In this document: piece after piece, positions 36,259 through 49,270 of the stretch
How positions within the stretch are numbered: the first letter of the stretch is position 1
Layout: every line of letters starts with the position of its first letter
From: Sabellastarte sp. h YS-2021
Taxonomy: Eukaryota > Annelida > Polychaeta > Sabellida > Sabellidae
Assembly: GCA_964017235.1 (NCBI GenBank)
Contig: OZ024936.1
Span: forward strand, 35,734,040 to 35,798,039
DNA length: 64,000 nucleotides
Direction of reading: 5' to 3'
Notes under the pieces: model-generated
Databases searched by the model: none
Told to the model about the DNA's origin: nothing
Seen by the model: the letters and a program-made list of their open reading frames with translations, nothing else
Made by a program: the position numbers and the translations under genes

Positions 36259-39200
36259 TTTTTATATGTGCCAAAAATTAAGGCTTTAAGAAGACATTTA
36301 ACCTGTGTATGAGGACCATAAATCCCCACCCGAGTGACCATTTTTAGACATTTTTCACATATTTTTCCCTGTAACTTGGAAATGGTAAGTCTAAGAAGTT
36401 TCAAACTGTATTAGATGCATATTCTATGTGTAATCTTAGTATGTGACAAATTTTAAGTTTGAAGCTTTAATTTGAAGGCCACATTTAGGTCTCTAGAAGG
36501 CCCCATAAAGACCCAGTATTTGGACTTTTTGCCAATTTTAAGGCCTGTGACTGTTAAACTATGTGACTGATAGAGCTGAAATCTCATCTGGGAATACATT
36601 GTTATGTTCTTTTTACATGTGCCAAAAATCAAGGCTTCAAGTAGACATTTAACCTGTGTATGAGGACCTTAAACACCCACCTGAGTGACCCTTTTAAGAC
36701 ATTTTTCACATATTTTGCTCTGTAACTTGGAAGTGGTAAGTCTGAGAAGTTTCAAACTTTATTAGATACATATTCTATGTGTAATCTTAGTATGTAACAA
36801 ATTTTAAGTCTGAAGCTTTAATTTGAAAGCCACATCGAGATCTCTAAAAGGCCCACAGAGACCCAATATTTGGACTTTTTACCACCTTTAAGCCCTGTAA
36901 CTGTTAAACTATGTGATTGATGGAGCTGAAATCCCATCTGGGAATGCATTATTATGTCCTTTTTACATATGCCGAAAATCAAGGTTTTTAGTAGACATTT
37001 AACCTGTGTATGAGGGCCATAGACACTCGCCCAAGTGCCTTTTTTGACATTTTTTCCGTATTTTGCCCTGTTATTTGGAAATGCTTAGTGTGACAAGTCT
37101 TAAACTGTATTATATATAATTTTTGTTTGTTATGTATGTCCCCCAAAAAGTTTCAGATCTGTAGTTTAATTGCTAAGGTCTCTTTAACAATTGTAAAATG
37201 CCCACAGAAACCCAATTTATGGATATTATGCCACTTTAAAGCCCAGTAACTGTCAAACTATGTGGGTTATAGAGCTGAAATCTTTGAATTTTTAAAAGGA
37301 AATGCCTGTCTATTTAAATTTTGAATATTAATAATGTTATGGCTATCTTAGTCTTTTAAGAACTTATTTTTGTGTGTTATACCTCTGCTTGCTGAGTTTT
37401 TCACTTTTTAAAATGAAACTGGTTAAACATATTCAAGTAGACAAAATGGACACTTTAAGTGAGCTTTAAGTCCCAATATTAATGAAATTATATCCTTATG
37501 TAGTAAAACTAGGGGATTTTTAACCCTCAACTAGCCCAGTTTTATTCAACTTGCCTCAGTTAATTTTGGCACAGCTCCTACAGTTATGAACTCATTTCAG
37601 TTGATAATCACATACTTAAAATTCTCAATTCTTTTTGTATTTGAGTACCCCTTTTATATAGATTGTTTGTTTACCATTTATGCTCAACCCACATCCCCCA
37701 CCCGGATTACCCCCACCCACCTCTGGGACCTCCAGCTATATTGAGTGACACTAAATAAACAAAGGTATTTAATGATATCAGATGAGAAACAAAGAACTCA
37801 ATGGGGTTGCAGATCTTGTGTAATAGTGAGAGAGGTGTGGAGAAGGGGAGAGGGGTGGGGGTGGGAGGTGGTGGGCTTCATTACATATAACACAAAGGGG
37901 AGTCAGAACTGAGATTGTGTCACATATTTAGGTTGCATATATATGGACCACATATATAGGTATAGAGGAAATGAATAACTGAAAACAATTTGCAAATTCT
38001 AAAAATAATATAATAAAATAATAATATAAATAATTTTTTTTTAAATAATATTTTATTTGTGAACAAATATAGAAACAGATATGCGCTTTTGGGATTATGA
38101 ATTTTAGAATGGACATTGAATCATCAATCATTTAAATATTTTGAAGGAAGATTGAAAAATATGATGAGTTGAGTTAAAAATAATATTTTATTTGTCAACA
38201 AATATAGAAACAGATATGCTCTTTTGGGATTATTATTTTAGAATGGACATTCAATCATCAATCATTTAAATACTTTGAAAATAGGTTTAGAGTTATCATT
38301 GCAGGAAGATTGAAAATATAATTTGAGTTATGTATTCGGCGTCTGGGGATACACCATCTTCCTTGGGGAGATATAAACAGAGTAGATTGATGTGCTGAAG
38401 TTCATATAATAATGGGTAATTATGTTTTAAAAAATTCCCGATCAAAACCTGTGGCGTGAGTGATGACCTGTCTGGGGATATGTTGGCGCCGAGTTGGCCC
38501 AATCTAGTTATTTATTATAATTGTATTTTTATGCTTCATTATTGTGTTTATTTAATGTGATTTGCAAACAAACACCATAAATCAAAGACATAAGACTCTT
38601 TTTCGGTCCATGGTAAGTATTTTATTATAATAAATTTTATTTATTTTAAATAATGTATATAGTGAGATAATAGGTACATAAATAAATGTAATAACAAAGT
38701 CTATTTATTACAGATTGTTCAAATTTATTTGGTATTAAAATTTGGTTGTCCTGTAGCTCCATGCTCCATTTGGCGGTGGAGGAGGTAGGATAATCTTTCT
38801 GGGTGATGTCACAAGGGTGGGTCTAGTGGGTACCCTTGAACATATGGCCTCATAGGCTGTATTGTCTATGGTTAGGGCCGATGGTTTCTTTAGGTGAGGG
38901 TTGAGGTTCTGCTGTGGTTTGCTGGTAACCTTTATTTCAGTTTTGGTGAATGCTGGGCTGTTTTTGTGCCTTGGAAATTCCTTGGGGCTTTTTGGTTTAG
39001 TTTCCCCTTGTAATCTAGACTTCCATTTTTTATAGGCCGAAGTGTTGGGGAGGGGCATTTTGTGTCTGTCCTCCCTGGAGGTGATGGGTTCTTCATGTTC
39101 TGGCAAGGTGCTTATTTCAGCATCCTTGATGATGTAGGCCTGTCTTTCTAAAATTAAATGTTCTTGATAGGTACATTTTCGGCATGTGATGTCTTCAGTT

Positions 39201-39639
39201 TGGGTACCCCCATTTTTATGTAGTGTGAGTGGTACACATCCTATCTGGCTAGTTGGCTTGGGGTTAATTTTTATGTCAGCTGACTTGTCAGTCAGCTGAC
39301 ATTATGTCGTCACTCTGCGGCGTGGGCGTGGCGTCCGCGTGAACAACTTCTCCTCCAAAACTACAAGGCCTAGAGACGTGCTGTTTTTTTTAAAAGATAC
39401 CTTATCTATCGAGGATGAAAAATTGTTCAAGGCATGCAAATCTGTCTGTTCGTCTGTTTGCTAGAGACATTACAAGGAGGGTACCCCCACCAAAAGTGTG
39501 AAAATTTCAACACTTAATCACAATTTTCTCAGTGACTATTGCAGGGATTTCTCTCATATCTTGCATATATGTACTAGGCCACAGGTAGATTCTCTTGTGT
39601 GAGTATGAGACCTGGATCTGTCTTACTTTTTTTTTAATA

Positions 39640-42600
39640 AATTTTTTTAATAATTTTTAATGCATTAAAATTCATGAAATCATGCACAAAATCATTTATA
39701 ACTTGAAAAGTGTTGCATTTAGAGCATTTTGTTAAAATATGTTATTCAGCTACTTTTTTCATAGCTACAATATGGTGAGTAAGTTGGGTGCCTGTCTCAA
39801 TAGCTAAGTGAGTAATAGCTACTTTTGGGCTTTTCAGTAAGTTCCATCATGAGTAAAATCACTTGTAACTTAAAAACTATTGCATTTAGAGAATTTCGTA
39901 TAAATATGTTATTCAGCTACTTTTGGGTCAGCTATAACATAGTAAAATTTTAGACCTGTAGCTCATGGCATAGCTGAGTAATAGCTACTTTTAGGTTATC
40001 ACTGTTGAGTAAATCGCTTATAACTTCAAAACTATTGCATTTAGAGAATTTCGTATAAATATGTTATTCAGCTACTTTTGGGTCAGCTATAACATAGTAA
40101 AATTTCAGATCTGTAGCTCATGGCATAGCTGAGTAATAGCTACTTTTAGGTTATCACTGTTGAGTAAATCGCTTATAACTTGGAAACTATTGCATTTACA
40201 GTATTTTGTTTCAATATGTTATTCACCTATTTTGGGATCAGCTATAACATAGTGAAGTTTCAGATCTGTGGCTCATTGCATAGCTGAGTAATAGCTACTT
40301 TGAAGTTCTCACTATTGAGTAAATCACTTGTAACTTAAAACCTATTGCATTTAGAGAATTTCGTATAAATATGTTATTCAGCTACTTTTGGGTCAGCTAT
40401 AAGCTATAACATAGTGAAATTTCAGATCTGTAGGTCATGGCATAGCTGAGTAATAGCTACTTTAAAGTTCTCACTATTGAGTAAATCAGTTGTAATTGGA
40501 AAACTATTGCATTTAGAGTATTTCGTATAAATATGTTATTCAGCTACTTTTGGGTCAGCTATAACATAGTAAAATTTCAGACCTGTAGCTCATGGCATAG
40601 CTGAGTAATAGCTACTTTTAGGTCATCACTATTGAGTAAATCAGTTGTAACTTCAAAACTATTGCATTTACAGTATTTTGCTTAAATATGTTGTTCACCT
40701 ACTTTTGGGTCAGCTATAACATAGTAAAATTTCAGACCTGTAGCTCATTGCATAGCTGAGTAATAACTACTTTGAGGTTCTCACTATTGAGTAAATCAGT
40801 TGTAATTGCAAAACTATTGCATTTAGAGAATTTCGTATAAATATGTTATTGAGCTACTTTTGGGCCAGCTATAACATAGTGAAATTTCAGATCTGTAGGT
40901 CATGGCACAGCTGAGTAATAGCTACTTTGAAGTTCTCACTATTGAGTAAATCAGTTGTAATTGGAAAACTATTGCATTTACAGAATTTCGTATAAATATG
41001 TTATTCAGCTACTTTTGGGTCAGCTATAACATAGTAAAATTTCAGACCTGTAGCTCATGGCATAGCTGAGTAATAGCTACTTTTAGGTCATCACTATTGA
41101 GTAAATCAGTTGTAACTTCAAAACTATTGCATTTACAGTATTTTGCTTAAATATGTTGTTCACCTACTTTTGGGTCAGCTATAACATAGTAAAATTTCAG
41201 ACCTGTAGCTCATTGCATAGCTGAGTAATAACTACTTTGAGGTTCTCACTATTGAGTAAATCAGTTGTAATTGCAAAACTATTGCATTTAGAGAATTTAA
41301 TATAAATATGTTATTCAGCTACTTTTGGGTCAGCTATAACATAGTAAAATTTCAGACCTGTAGCTCATGGCATAGCTGAGTAATAGCTACTTTTAGGTCA
41401 TCACTATTGAGTAAATCAGTTGTAACTTGAAAACTATTGCATGTACAGTATTTTGCTTAAATATGTTGTTCACCTACTTTTGGGTCAGCTATAACATAGT
41501 AAAATTTCAGACCTGTAGCTCATGGCATAGCTGAGTGATAGCTACTTTGAGGTTATCACTGTTGAGTAAATCGCTTATAACTTGGAAATTATTGCATTTA
41601 GAGTATTTTGTTTCAATATGTTATTCACCTATTTTGGGGTCAGCTATAACATAGTGAAGTTCCAGACCTGTGACTCATTGCATAGCTGAGTAATAGCTAC
41701 TTTGAAGTTCTCAATGTTGAGCAAATCACTTATATTTTGAAAACTATTGCATTTAGAGAATTTAGTGTAAATATGTTATTCAGCTACTTTTGGGTCAGCT
41801 ATAACATAGTAAAATTTCAGACCTGTAGCTCATGGCATAGCTGAGTAATAGCTACTTTTAGGTTATCACTGTTGAGTAAATCACTTATAACTTGGAAACT
41901 ATTGCATTTAGAGTATTTTGTTGCAATATGTTATTCACCTATTTTGGGGTCAGCTATAACATAGTGAAGTTCCAGACCTGTGGCTCATTGCATAGCTGAG
42001 TAATAGCTACTTTGAAGTTCTCACTGTTGAGTAAATCAGTTGTAATTGGAAAACTATTGCCTTTACAGAAATTTGTGCAAATATGTTATTCAGCTACTTT
42101 TGGGTCAGCTATAACATAGTGAAATTACAGACCTGTAGCTCATGGCACAACTGAGCAATAGCTATTCTCAGGCACTGACTGTTGAGTAAATCGGCTATAA
42201 CTTGAAAAATATTGCATTTGGAGTATTTTGTTAAAATATATTGTTCACCTACTTTTGGGTTAGCTATAACATAGTGAAATTACAGACCTATAGCTCATGG
42301 CATAGCGGAGCAATAGCTATTTTCAGGTTCTCACTATTGAGTAAATCAGTTGTAACTTGAAAACTATTGCATTTACAGTATTTTGCTTAAATATGTTGTT
42401 CACCTACTTTTAGGTCAGCTATAACAGAGCAAAAATTCAGACATGTAGCTCATTGCATAGCTGAGTAATAGTTACTTTGAGGTTCTCACTCTTGAGTAAA
42501 TCAGTAGTAACTTGAAAACTATTACATTTAGAGTATTTTGTTAAATATGTTTTTCACAGACGTTTTGGTCAGCTATAACATAGTGAAATTGCAGACCTCT

Positions 42601-42660
42601 ATGTCATGGCATAGCTGAGCAATAGCTTCTTTCAGGTTCTCACTGTTGAGTAAATCATTG
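39640..42660 (+). repeat. ~155 bp tandem array of element X (about 19 units)
   Basis: Units contain AACTATTGCATTTAGAGAAT, TATGTTATTCAGCTACTTTT, GGTCAGCTATAACATAGT and GCATAGCTGAGTAATAGCTA. Part is organised in trimers: the three-unit block 40480-40944 is repeated at 40945-41410. Confidence 0.95.
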
Positions 42661-43077
42661 TATCCAACCTGTAGGAAATCATGGGCTGGGAATCTGTTAA
42701 TATGGTCCGATTTGACCTTGGAACCCTCCTTCAAGGTCAAATGAGGATAGCCAAACATAAAAGTGCTTATAACTCGCTTATTATTGGTCCTAGAGGTTTG
42801 GAATGAAAACCAACCTATAGAAAATCATGAGCTGGGAATTTTTTGGTGTGGTCGGATTTCACCTTGGACCCCTCCTTCAAGGTCAAATGAGGATAGCCAA
42901 ACTTAAAAGTGCTTATAACTCGCTTATTATTGGTCCTAGAGGTTTGGAATGGAAAACCAACCTATAGAAAATCATGGGCTGGGAATCTTTTGGTGTGGTC
43001 AGATTTCACCTTAGACCCCTCCTTCCAGGTCAAACGAAGATAGCCAAACTTAAAGTGCTTATAACTCGCGTATTATT
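42660..43077 (+). repeat. ~140 bp satellite of element X, left part
   Basis: Three units with AAATCATGGGCTGGGAATCT, GGTCAGATTTGACCTTGGAC, CTCCTTCAAGGTCAAA and ATAACTCGCTTATTATTGGTCC. It is cut at TTATT by E3 and resumes at 48843 with GGTC. Confidence 0.9.
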
Positions 43078-43121
43078 AAGCGTCCCGCAAGGGACGCTTG
43101 TTTGTGTATGGGAGAGCTTCA

Positions 43122-43168
43122 GGCTCCGCCGGCTCCGGCGGCTCCGCCGGCTCCGCCGGCTCCGCATT
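43122..43168 (+). repeat. GC-rich microsatellite (GGCTCCGCC)n
   Basis: About five 9 bp units just inside the E3 5' hairpin. E1 has a (GCC)n run in the equivalent position. Confidence 0.9.
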
Positions 43169-43489
43169 TTGTTTTCCTTATAACTCTGTAACCGTTAGGC
43201 GGATTCTTTTCAAATTTGGCAGGTTTAGGCAGTAGCCTTGGGGAATTTTTTTGAATATGCTGCAGTGACATTTCAACCAATCAGAGAGGTCACATGACCA
43301 AAAATGTCTTTTTTCGGTGGGGAAGCTTGTCCGGATGATAACTTGAAAGGAATTTTATCAATTCACCTGAAACTTGGCAAATACATTCATTCTATTAAAA
43401 TCTGGAAATCATTAGATTTTGGCATTGATTGGTCAAGAAATGGCCGAGTAATTAATGATTAATTAATCATTACGAATTTTCCAAATAAG

Positions 43490-44590
43490 GAAAACACAAA
43501 AATGTTTATATCTCGAAAACCGTGCTAGATAGAGCGATTTCGGCGAAATTTTTGACCCGCAGGGTATCTCTGCGGAGTAGTTTTCCCAATTTTCAAAAAA
43601 TTTTTGTCTCGCCCAAAATGGCGGCCATTTTGAATTTTCGAAATTTTCGCAAAAATTGCAAAAGACAAAAATGCTTATATCTCAAAAACCGTGCTAGATA
43701 GAGCAATTTCGACAAAATTTTTGACCCGCAGGATATCTCTGCGGAGTACTTTTCCCAATTTTCAAAAAATTTTGGTCTCGCCAAAAATGGCGGCCATTTT
43801 GAATTTTCGAAATTTTCGCAAAAATTGCAAAACACAAAAATGCTTATATCTCGAAAACCCTGCTAGATAGAGCGATTTCGACGAAATTTTTGACCCAAAG
43901 GGTATCTCTGCAGGGTAGTTATCCCAATTTTGAAAAAAATTTTGTCTCGCCAAAAATGGCGGCCATTTTGAATTTTCGAATTTTTCGCAAAAATTGCAAA
44001 ACACAAAAATGCTTATATCTCGAAAACCGTGCTAGATAGAGCGATTTCGACGAAATTTTTGACCCAAAGGGTATCTCTGCAGAGTAGCCATGCCAATTTT
44101 GAAAAAAATTTTGTCTCGCCAAAAATGGCGGCCATTTTGAATTTTCGAATTTTTCGCAAAAATTGCAAAACATAAAAATGCTTATATCTCGAAAACCGTG
44201 CTAGATAGAGCGATTTCGACGAAATTTTTGACCCACAGGGTATCTCTGCAGAGTAGCCATGCCAATTTTCAAAAAAATTTTGTCTCGCCAAAAATGGCGG
44301 CCATTTTGAATTTTCGAATTTTTCGCAAAATTGCAAAACACAAAAATGCTTATATCTCGAAAACCGTGCTAGATAGAGCGATTTCGACGAAATTTTTGAC
44401 CCACAGGGTATCTCTGCAGAGTAGCCATGCCAATTTTCAAAAGAATTTTATCTTGCCAAAAATGGCGGCCATTTTGAATTTTCGAATTTTTGCGCAAAAA
44501 TTGCAAAACACAAAAATGCTAATATTTCGAAAACCATGCTACATAGAGCGATTTCGACGAAATTTTTTATCTTCAGGGTATCTCTGCAGA
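43490..44590 (+). repeat. ~170 bp tandem array of E3 (six to seven units)
   Basis: Units carry TATATCTCGAAAACCGTGCT, AGATAGAGCGATTTCGACGA and AAAATGGCGGCCATTTTG. Clearly homologous to the 169 bp array of E2A but a different subfamily (GCTAGATAGAGCG, CTCTGCAGAGTAG). Confidence 0.95.
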
Positions 44591-47500
44591 GCAGCTATCC
44601 CAAAGAGCTTTCACTTGGTGAAGTTTCAGACCTATAGCTAATTACTCACCTACTCAAAATGAGTAAATGCGAATTATCTCTAAAAGTATTGCAGATAGCC
44701 AATTTTTCTCAAATAACTCATTCACCTACTTTTGGGAGAGCTTTCACTCTGTGAAGTTTCAGACCCATAGCTAATTACTCACCTACTCAAAATGAGTAAA
44801 TGCGAATTATCTCTAAAAGTATTGCAGATAGCCAATTTTTCTCAAATAACTCATTCACCTACTTTTGGCAGAGCTTTCACTTGGTGAAGTTTCAGACCCA
44901 TAGCTAATTACTCACCTACTGAAAATGAGTAAATGCGAATTATCTCTAAAAGTATTGCAGATAGCCAATTTTTCTCAAATTAATCATTCACCTACTTTTG
45001 GGAGAGCTTTCACTCTGTGAAGTTTCAGACCCATAGCTAATTACTCACCTACTCAAAATGAGTAAATGCGAATTATCTCTAAAAGTATTGCAGATAGCCA
45101 ATTTTTCTCAAATTAATCATTCACCTACTTTTGGGAGAGCTTTCACTTGATGAAGTTTCAGACCCATAGCTAATTACTCACCTACTCAAAATGAGTAAAT
45201 GCGAATTATCTCTAAAAGTATTGCAGATAGCCAATTTTTCTCAAATAACTCATTCACCTACTTTTGGGAGAGCTTTCACTTGGTGAAGTTTCGGACCCAT
45301 AGCTAATTACTCACCTACTCAAAATGAGTAAATGCGAATTATCTCTAAAAGTATTGCAGATAGCCAATTTTTCTCAAATTAATCATTCACCTACTTTTGG
45401 GAGAGCTTTCACTTGGTGAAGTTTCAGACCCATAGCTAAATACTCACCTACTCAAAATGAGTAAATGCGAATTATCTCTAAAAGTATTGCAGATAGCCAA
45501 TTTTTCTCAAATAACTCATTCACCTACTTTTGGGAGAGCTTTCACTCTGTGAAGTTTCAGACCCATAGCTAATTACTCACCTACTGAAAATGAGTAAATG
45601 CGAATTATCTCTAAAAGTATTGCAGATAGCCAATTTTTCTCAAATAACTCATTCACCTACTTTTGTGAGAGCTTTCACTTGGTGAAGTTTCAGACCCATA
45701 GCTAATTACTCACCTACTCAAAATGAGTAAATGCGAATTATCTCTAAAAGTATTGCAGATAGCCAATTTTTCTCAAATAACTCATTCACCTACTTTTGGG
45801 AGAGCTTTCACTCTGTGAAGTTTCAGACCCATAGCTAATTACTCACCTACTCAAAATGAGTAAATGCGAATTATCTCTAAAAGTATTGCAGATAGCCAAT
45901 TTTTCTCAAATAACTCATTCACCTACTTTTGGCAGAGCTTTCACTTGGTGAAGTTTCAGACCCATAGCTAATTACTCACCTACTGAAAATGAGTAAATGC
46001 GAATTATCTCTAAAAGTATTGCAGATAGCCAATTTTTCTCAAATTAATCATTCACCTACTTTTGGGAGAGCTTTCACTCTGTGAAGTTTCAGACCCATAG
46101 CTAATTACTCACCTACTCAAAATGAGTAAATGCGAATTATCTCTAAAAGTATTGCAGATAGCCAATTTTTCTCAAATTAATCATTCACCTACTTTTGGGA
46201 GAGCTTTCACTTGGTGAAGTTTCAGACCCATAGCTAATTACTCACCTACTCAAAATGAGTAAATGCGAATTATCTCTAAAAGTATTGCAGATAGCCAATT
46301 TTTCTCAAATAACTCATTCACCTACTTTTGGGAGAGCTTTCACTTGGTGAAGTTTCGGACCCATAGCTAATTACTCACCTACTCAAAATGAGTAAATGCG
46401 AATTATCTCTAAAAGTATTGCAGATAGCCAATTTTTCTCAAATTAATCATTCACCTACTTTTGGGAGAGCTTTCACTTGGTGAAGTTTCAGACCCATAGC
46501 TAATTACTCACCTACTCAAAATGAGTAAATGCGAATTATCTCTAAAAGTATTGCAGATAGCCAATTTTTCTCAAATAACTCATTCACCTACTTTTGGGAG
46601 AGCTTTCACTCTGTGAAGTTTCAGACCCATAGCTAATTACTCACCTACTGAAAATGAGTAAATGCGAATTATCTCTAAAAGTATTGCAGATAGCCAATTT
46701 TTCTCAAATAACTCATTCACCTACTTTTGTGAGAGCTTTCACTTGGTGAAGTTTCAGACCCATAGCTAATTACTCACCTACTCAAAATGAGTAAATGCGA
46801 ATTATCTCTAAAAGTATTGCAGATAGCCAATTTTTCTCAAATTAATCATTCACCTACTTTTGGGAGAGCTTTCACTTGGTGAAGTTTCAGACCCATAGCT
46901 AATTACTCACCTACTGAAAATGAGTAAATGCGAATTATCTCTAAAAGTATTGCAGATAGCCAATTTTTCTCAAATAACTCATTCACCTACTTTTGTGAGA
47001 GCTTTCACTTGGTGAAGTTTCAGACCCATAGCTAATTACTCACCTACTCAAAATGAGTAAATGCGAATTATCTCTAAAAGTATTGCAGATAGCCAATTTT
47101 TCTCAAATTAATCATTCACCTACTTTTGGGAGAGCTTTCACTTGGTGAAGTTTCAGACCCATAGCTAATTACTCACCTACTCAAAATGAGTAAATGCGAA
47201 TTATCTCTAAAAGTATTGCAGATAGCCAATTTTTCTCAAATTAATCATTCACCTACTTTTGGGAGAGCTTTCACTTGGTGAAGTTTCAGACCCATAGCTA
47301 ATTACTCACCTACTCAAAATGAGTAAATGCGAATTATCTCTAAAAGTATTGCAGATAGCCAATTTTTCTCAAATAACTCATTCACCTACTTTTGGGAGAG
47401 CTTTCACTTGTTGAAGTTTCAGACCCATAGCTAATTACTCACCTACTGAAAATGAGTAAATGTGAATTATCTCTAAAAGTATTGCAGATAGCCAATTTTT

Positions 47501-48340
47501 CTCAAATAACTCATTCACCTACTTTTGGGAGAGCTTTCACTTGGTGAAGTTTCAGACCCATAGCTAATTACTCACCTACTCAAAATGAGTAAATGCGAAT
47601 TATCTCTAAAAGTATTGCAGATAGCCAATTTTTCTCAAATTAATCATTCACCTACTTTTGGGAGAGCTTTCACTTGGTGAAGTTTCAGACCCATAGCTAA
47701 TTACTCACCTACTCAAAATGACTAAATGCGAATTATCTCTAAAAGTATTGCAGATAGCCAATTTTTCTCAAATAACTCATTCACCTACTTTTGGGAGAGC
47801 TTTCACTTGGTGAAGTTTCAGACCCATAGCTAATTACTCACCTACTCAAAATGAGTAAATGCGAATTATCTCTAAAAGTATTGCAGATAGCCAATTTTTC
47901 TCAAATTAATCATTTACCTACTTCTGGGAGAGCTTTCACTTGGTGAAGTTTCAGACCCATAGCTAATTACTCACCTACTGAAAATGAGTAAATGCGAATT
48001 ATCTCTAAAAGTATTGCAGATAGCCAATTTTTCTCAAATAACTCATTCACCTACTTTTGGGAGAGCTTTCACTTGGTGAAGTTTCAGACCCATAGCTAAT
48101 TACTCACCTACTCAAAATGAGTAAATGCGAATTATCTCTAAAAGTATTGCAGATACCCAATTTTTCTCAAATAACTCATTCACCTACTTTTGGGAGAGCT
48201 TTCACTTGGTGAAGTTTCAGACCCATAGCTAATTATTCACCTCAAAATGAGTAAATGTGAATTATCTCTTAATAGTATTGCAGATAGCCAATTTTTCTCA
48301 AATAACTCATTCACCTACTTTTGGCAGAGCTTTCACACAC
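44590..48340 (+). repeat. 133 bp tandem array of E3 (about 28 units) with higher-order structure
   Basis: Units: GAGCTTTCACTTGGTGAAGT, TTCAGACCCATAGCTAATTA, CTCACCTACTCAAAATGAGT, AAATGCGAATTATCTCTAAA, AGTATTGCAGATAGCCAATT. Very low divergence. Diagnostic variants recur every 1063-1064 bp (eight units): GGCAGAG at 44868 and 45931, TTCGGACCC at 45290 and 46354, TTTTGTGAGAG at 45661 and 46725. Confidence 0.97.
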
Positions 48341-48700
48341 GAAAATGAAAAATTGTGAATATCTCGGAAAAGCTATTTCTTTTGCTTTAATGCTCGGCGG
48401 GAGATACATACCGCGGCAGTGGTTTTGACAAAAATTTTGGTCTCCCCAAAAATGGTGGCCATTTTGAATTTTCAAAGTTTTTGCAAAACACAAAAATGCT
48501 TATATCTCGAGAACCGTGCTATATGGAGCGAACTCAACAAAATTTTAGACCTGCTGGGTATCTCTGCAGAGTAGCCATGCCAATTTTCAAAATATTTTTG
48601 TCTCGCCAAATATAGCGGACATTTTTAATTTTTTTATTTTTTGCAAAACACAAAAATGCTTATATCTTGAAAACCGTGCTAGATAGAGCAGACTGCGCTT
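48335..48700 (-). repeat. Inverted E4 5' end plus extra 170 bp-type units inside E3
   Basis: The minus strand at 48335-48440 reads CCACTGCCGCGGTATGTATC, TCCCGCCGAGCATTAAAG and TTTTCCGAGATATTCAC as at the E4 start (14941-15010). Two degenerate 170 bp-type units follow (48440-48700). Confidence 0.75.
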
Positions 48701-48842
48701 ACTTTGGTTGCCACAACAGTATAAGGCTAGAAACGAAGCATTTTCTTAATACTTTAGCACTCACCTTTATATCCTTTTCGGGACGCTTTGTTTTTGCTAT
48801 GCAAAAACATTATCTTTTTTTTTTGCGAGCGATCCTCTAGTT

Positions 48843-49270
48843 GGTCTTGGAGGTTCGGGATGGTAAACCAACATATAGGAAATCATGGGCTGGGATTCTT
48901 TTGGTGTGGTCAGATTTGACCTGGGACCCCTCCTTCAAGGTCAATTGAGGATAGCCAAACTTACAATTGCTTAGAACTCGCTTATTATTGGTCCTACAGG
49001 TTTGGGATGGTAAACAAGCTACAGGAAATCATGGGCTGGGAATTTTTTTGTGTGGTCGGATTTGACCTTAGACCCCTCCGTCAAGGTCAAACAAGGATAG
49101 CCAAACTTAAAAAGTGCCTATGACTCACTTATTATTGGTCCGAGAGGTTTGGGATGGTAAACCATCCTAAATTCTTTGGCTGGGAATCTTTTGGTATGGT
49201 CAGATTTGACCTTTGGACCCCTTCTTCATGGTCGAACGAGGATATTGCATTTATAGTATTTCTTTAAATA
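48843..49270 (+). repeat. ~140 bp satellite of element X, right part
   Basis: Continues the array broken at 43077; three units, then the unique 3' end of X (49270-49525). Confidence 0.85.

Larger units (their letters stand above)
30325..38507 (+). mobile_element. Element E1, copy A (interrupted by E2A)
   Basis: The 5' end is a hairpin at 30324-30352: TATATCCCC pairs with GGGGATATA and GAC with GTC around a GAAA loop, one A bulged. (GCC)n follows. The 3' end has inverted arm GTCTGGGGATAT (38470-38481, complement of the 5' arm), a stem-loop at 38483-38502, then CTAG (38504-38507) and TT. The body has ~320 bp internal repeats (e.g. 36260, 36580, 36900). Without E2A it is ~3.27 kb, like E1B. No protein-coding gene. 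Confidence 0.88.
43078..48840 (+). mobile_element. Element E3, nested in element X
   Basis: 5' hairpin AAGCGTCCC-GCAA-GGGACGCTT (43078-43099). Inverted arm CGGGACGCTT at 48779-48788, 3' stem-loop TTTTTGC-TAT-GCAAAAA (48791-48807), end CCTCTAG (48834-48840), then TT. Intact sister units of the host satellite give the empty site (TTATTATTGGTCC). The core has two arrays (170 bp and 133 bp). Confidence 0.9.

Noticed and set aside
44590-48340. CRISPR-like array
   Set aside because: 133 bp units are repeated wholly, without unique spacers, and the DNA is eukaryotic.
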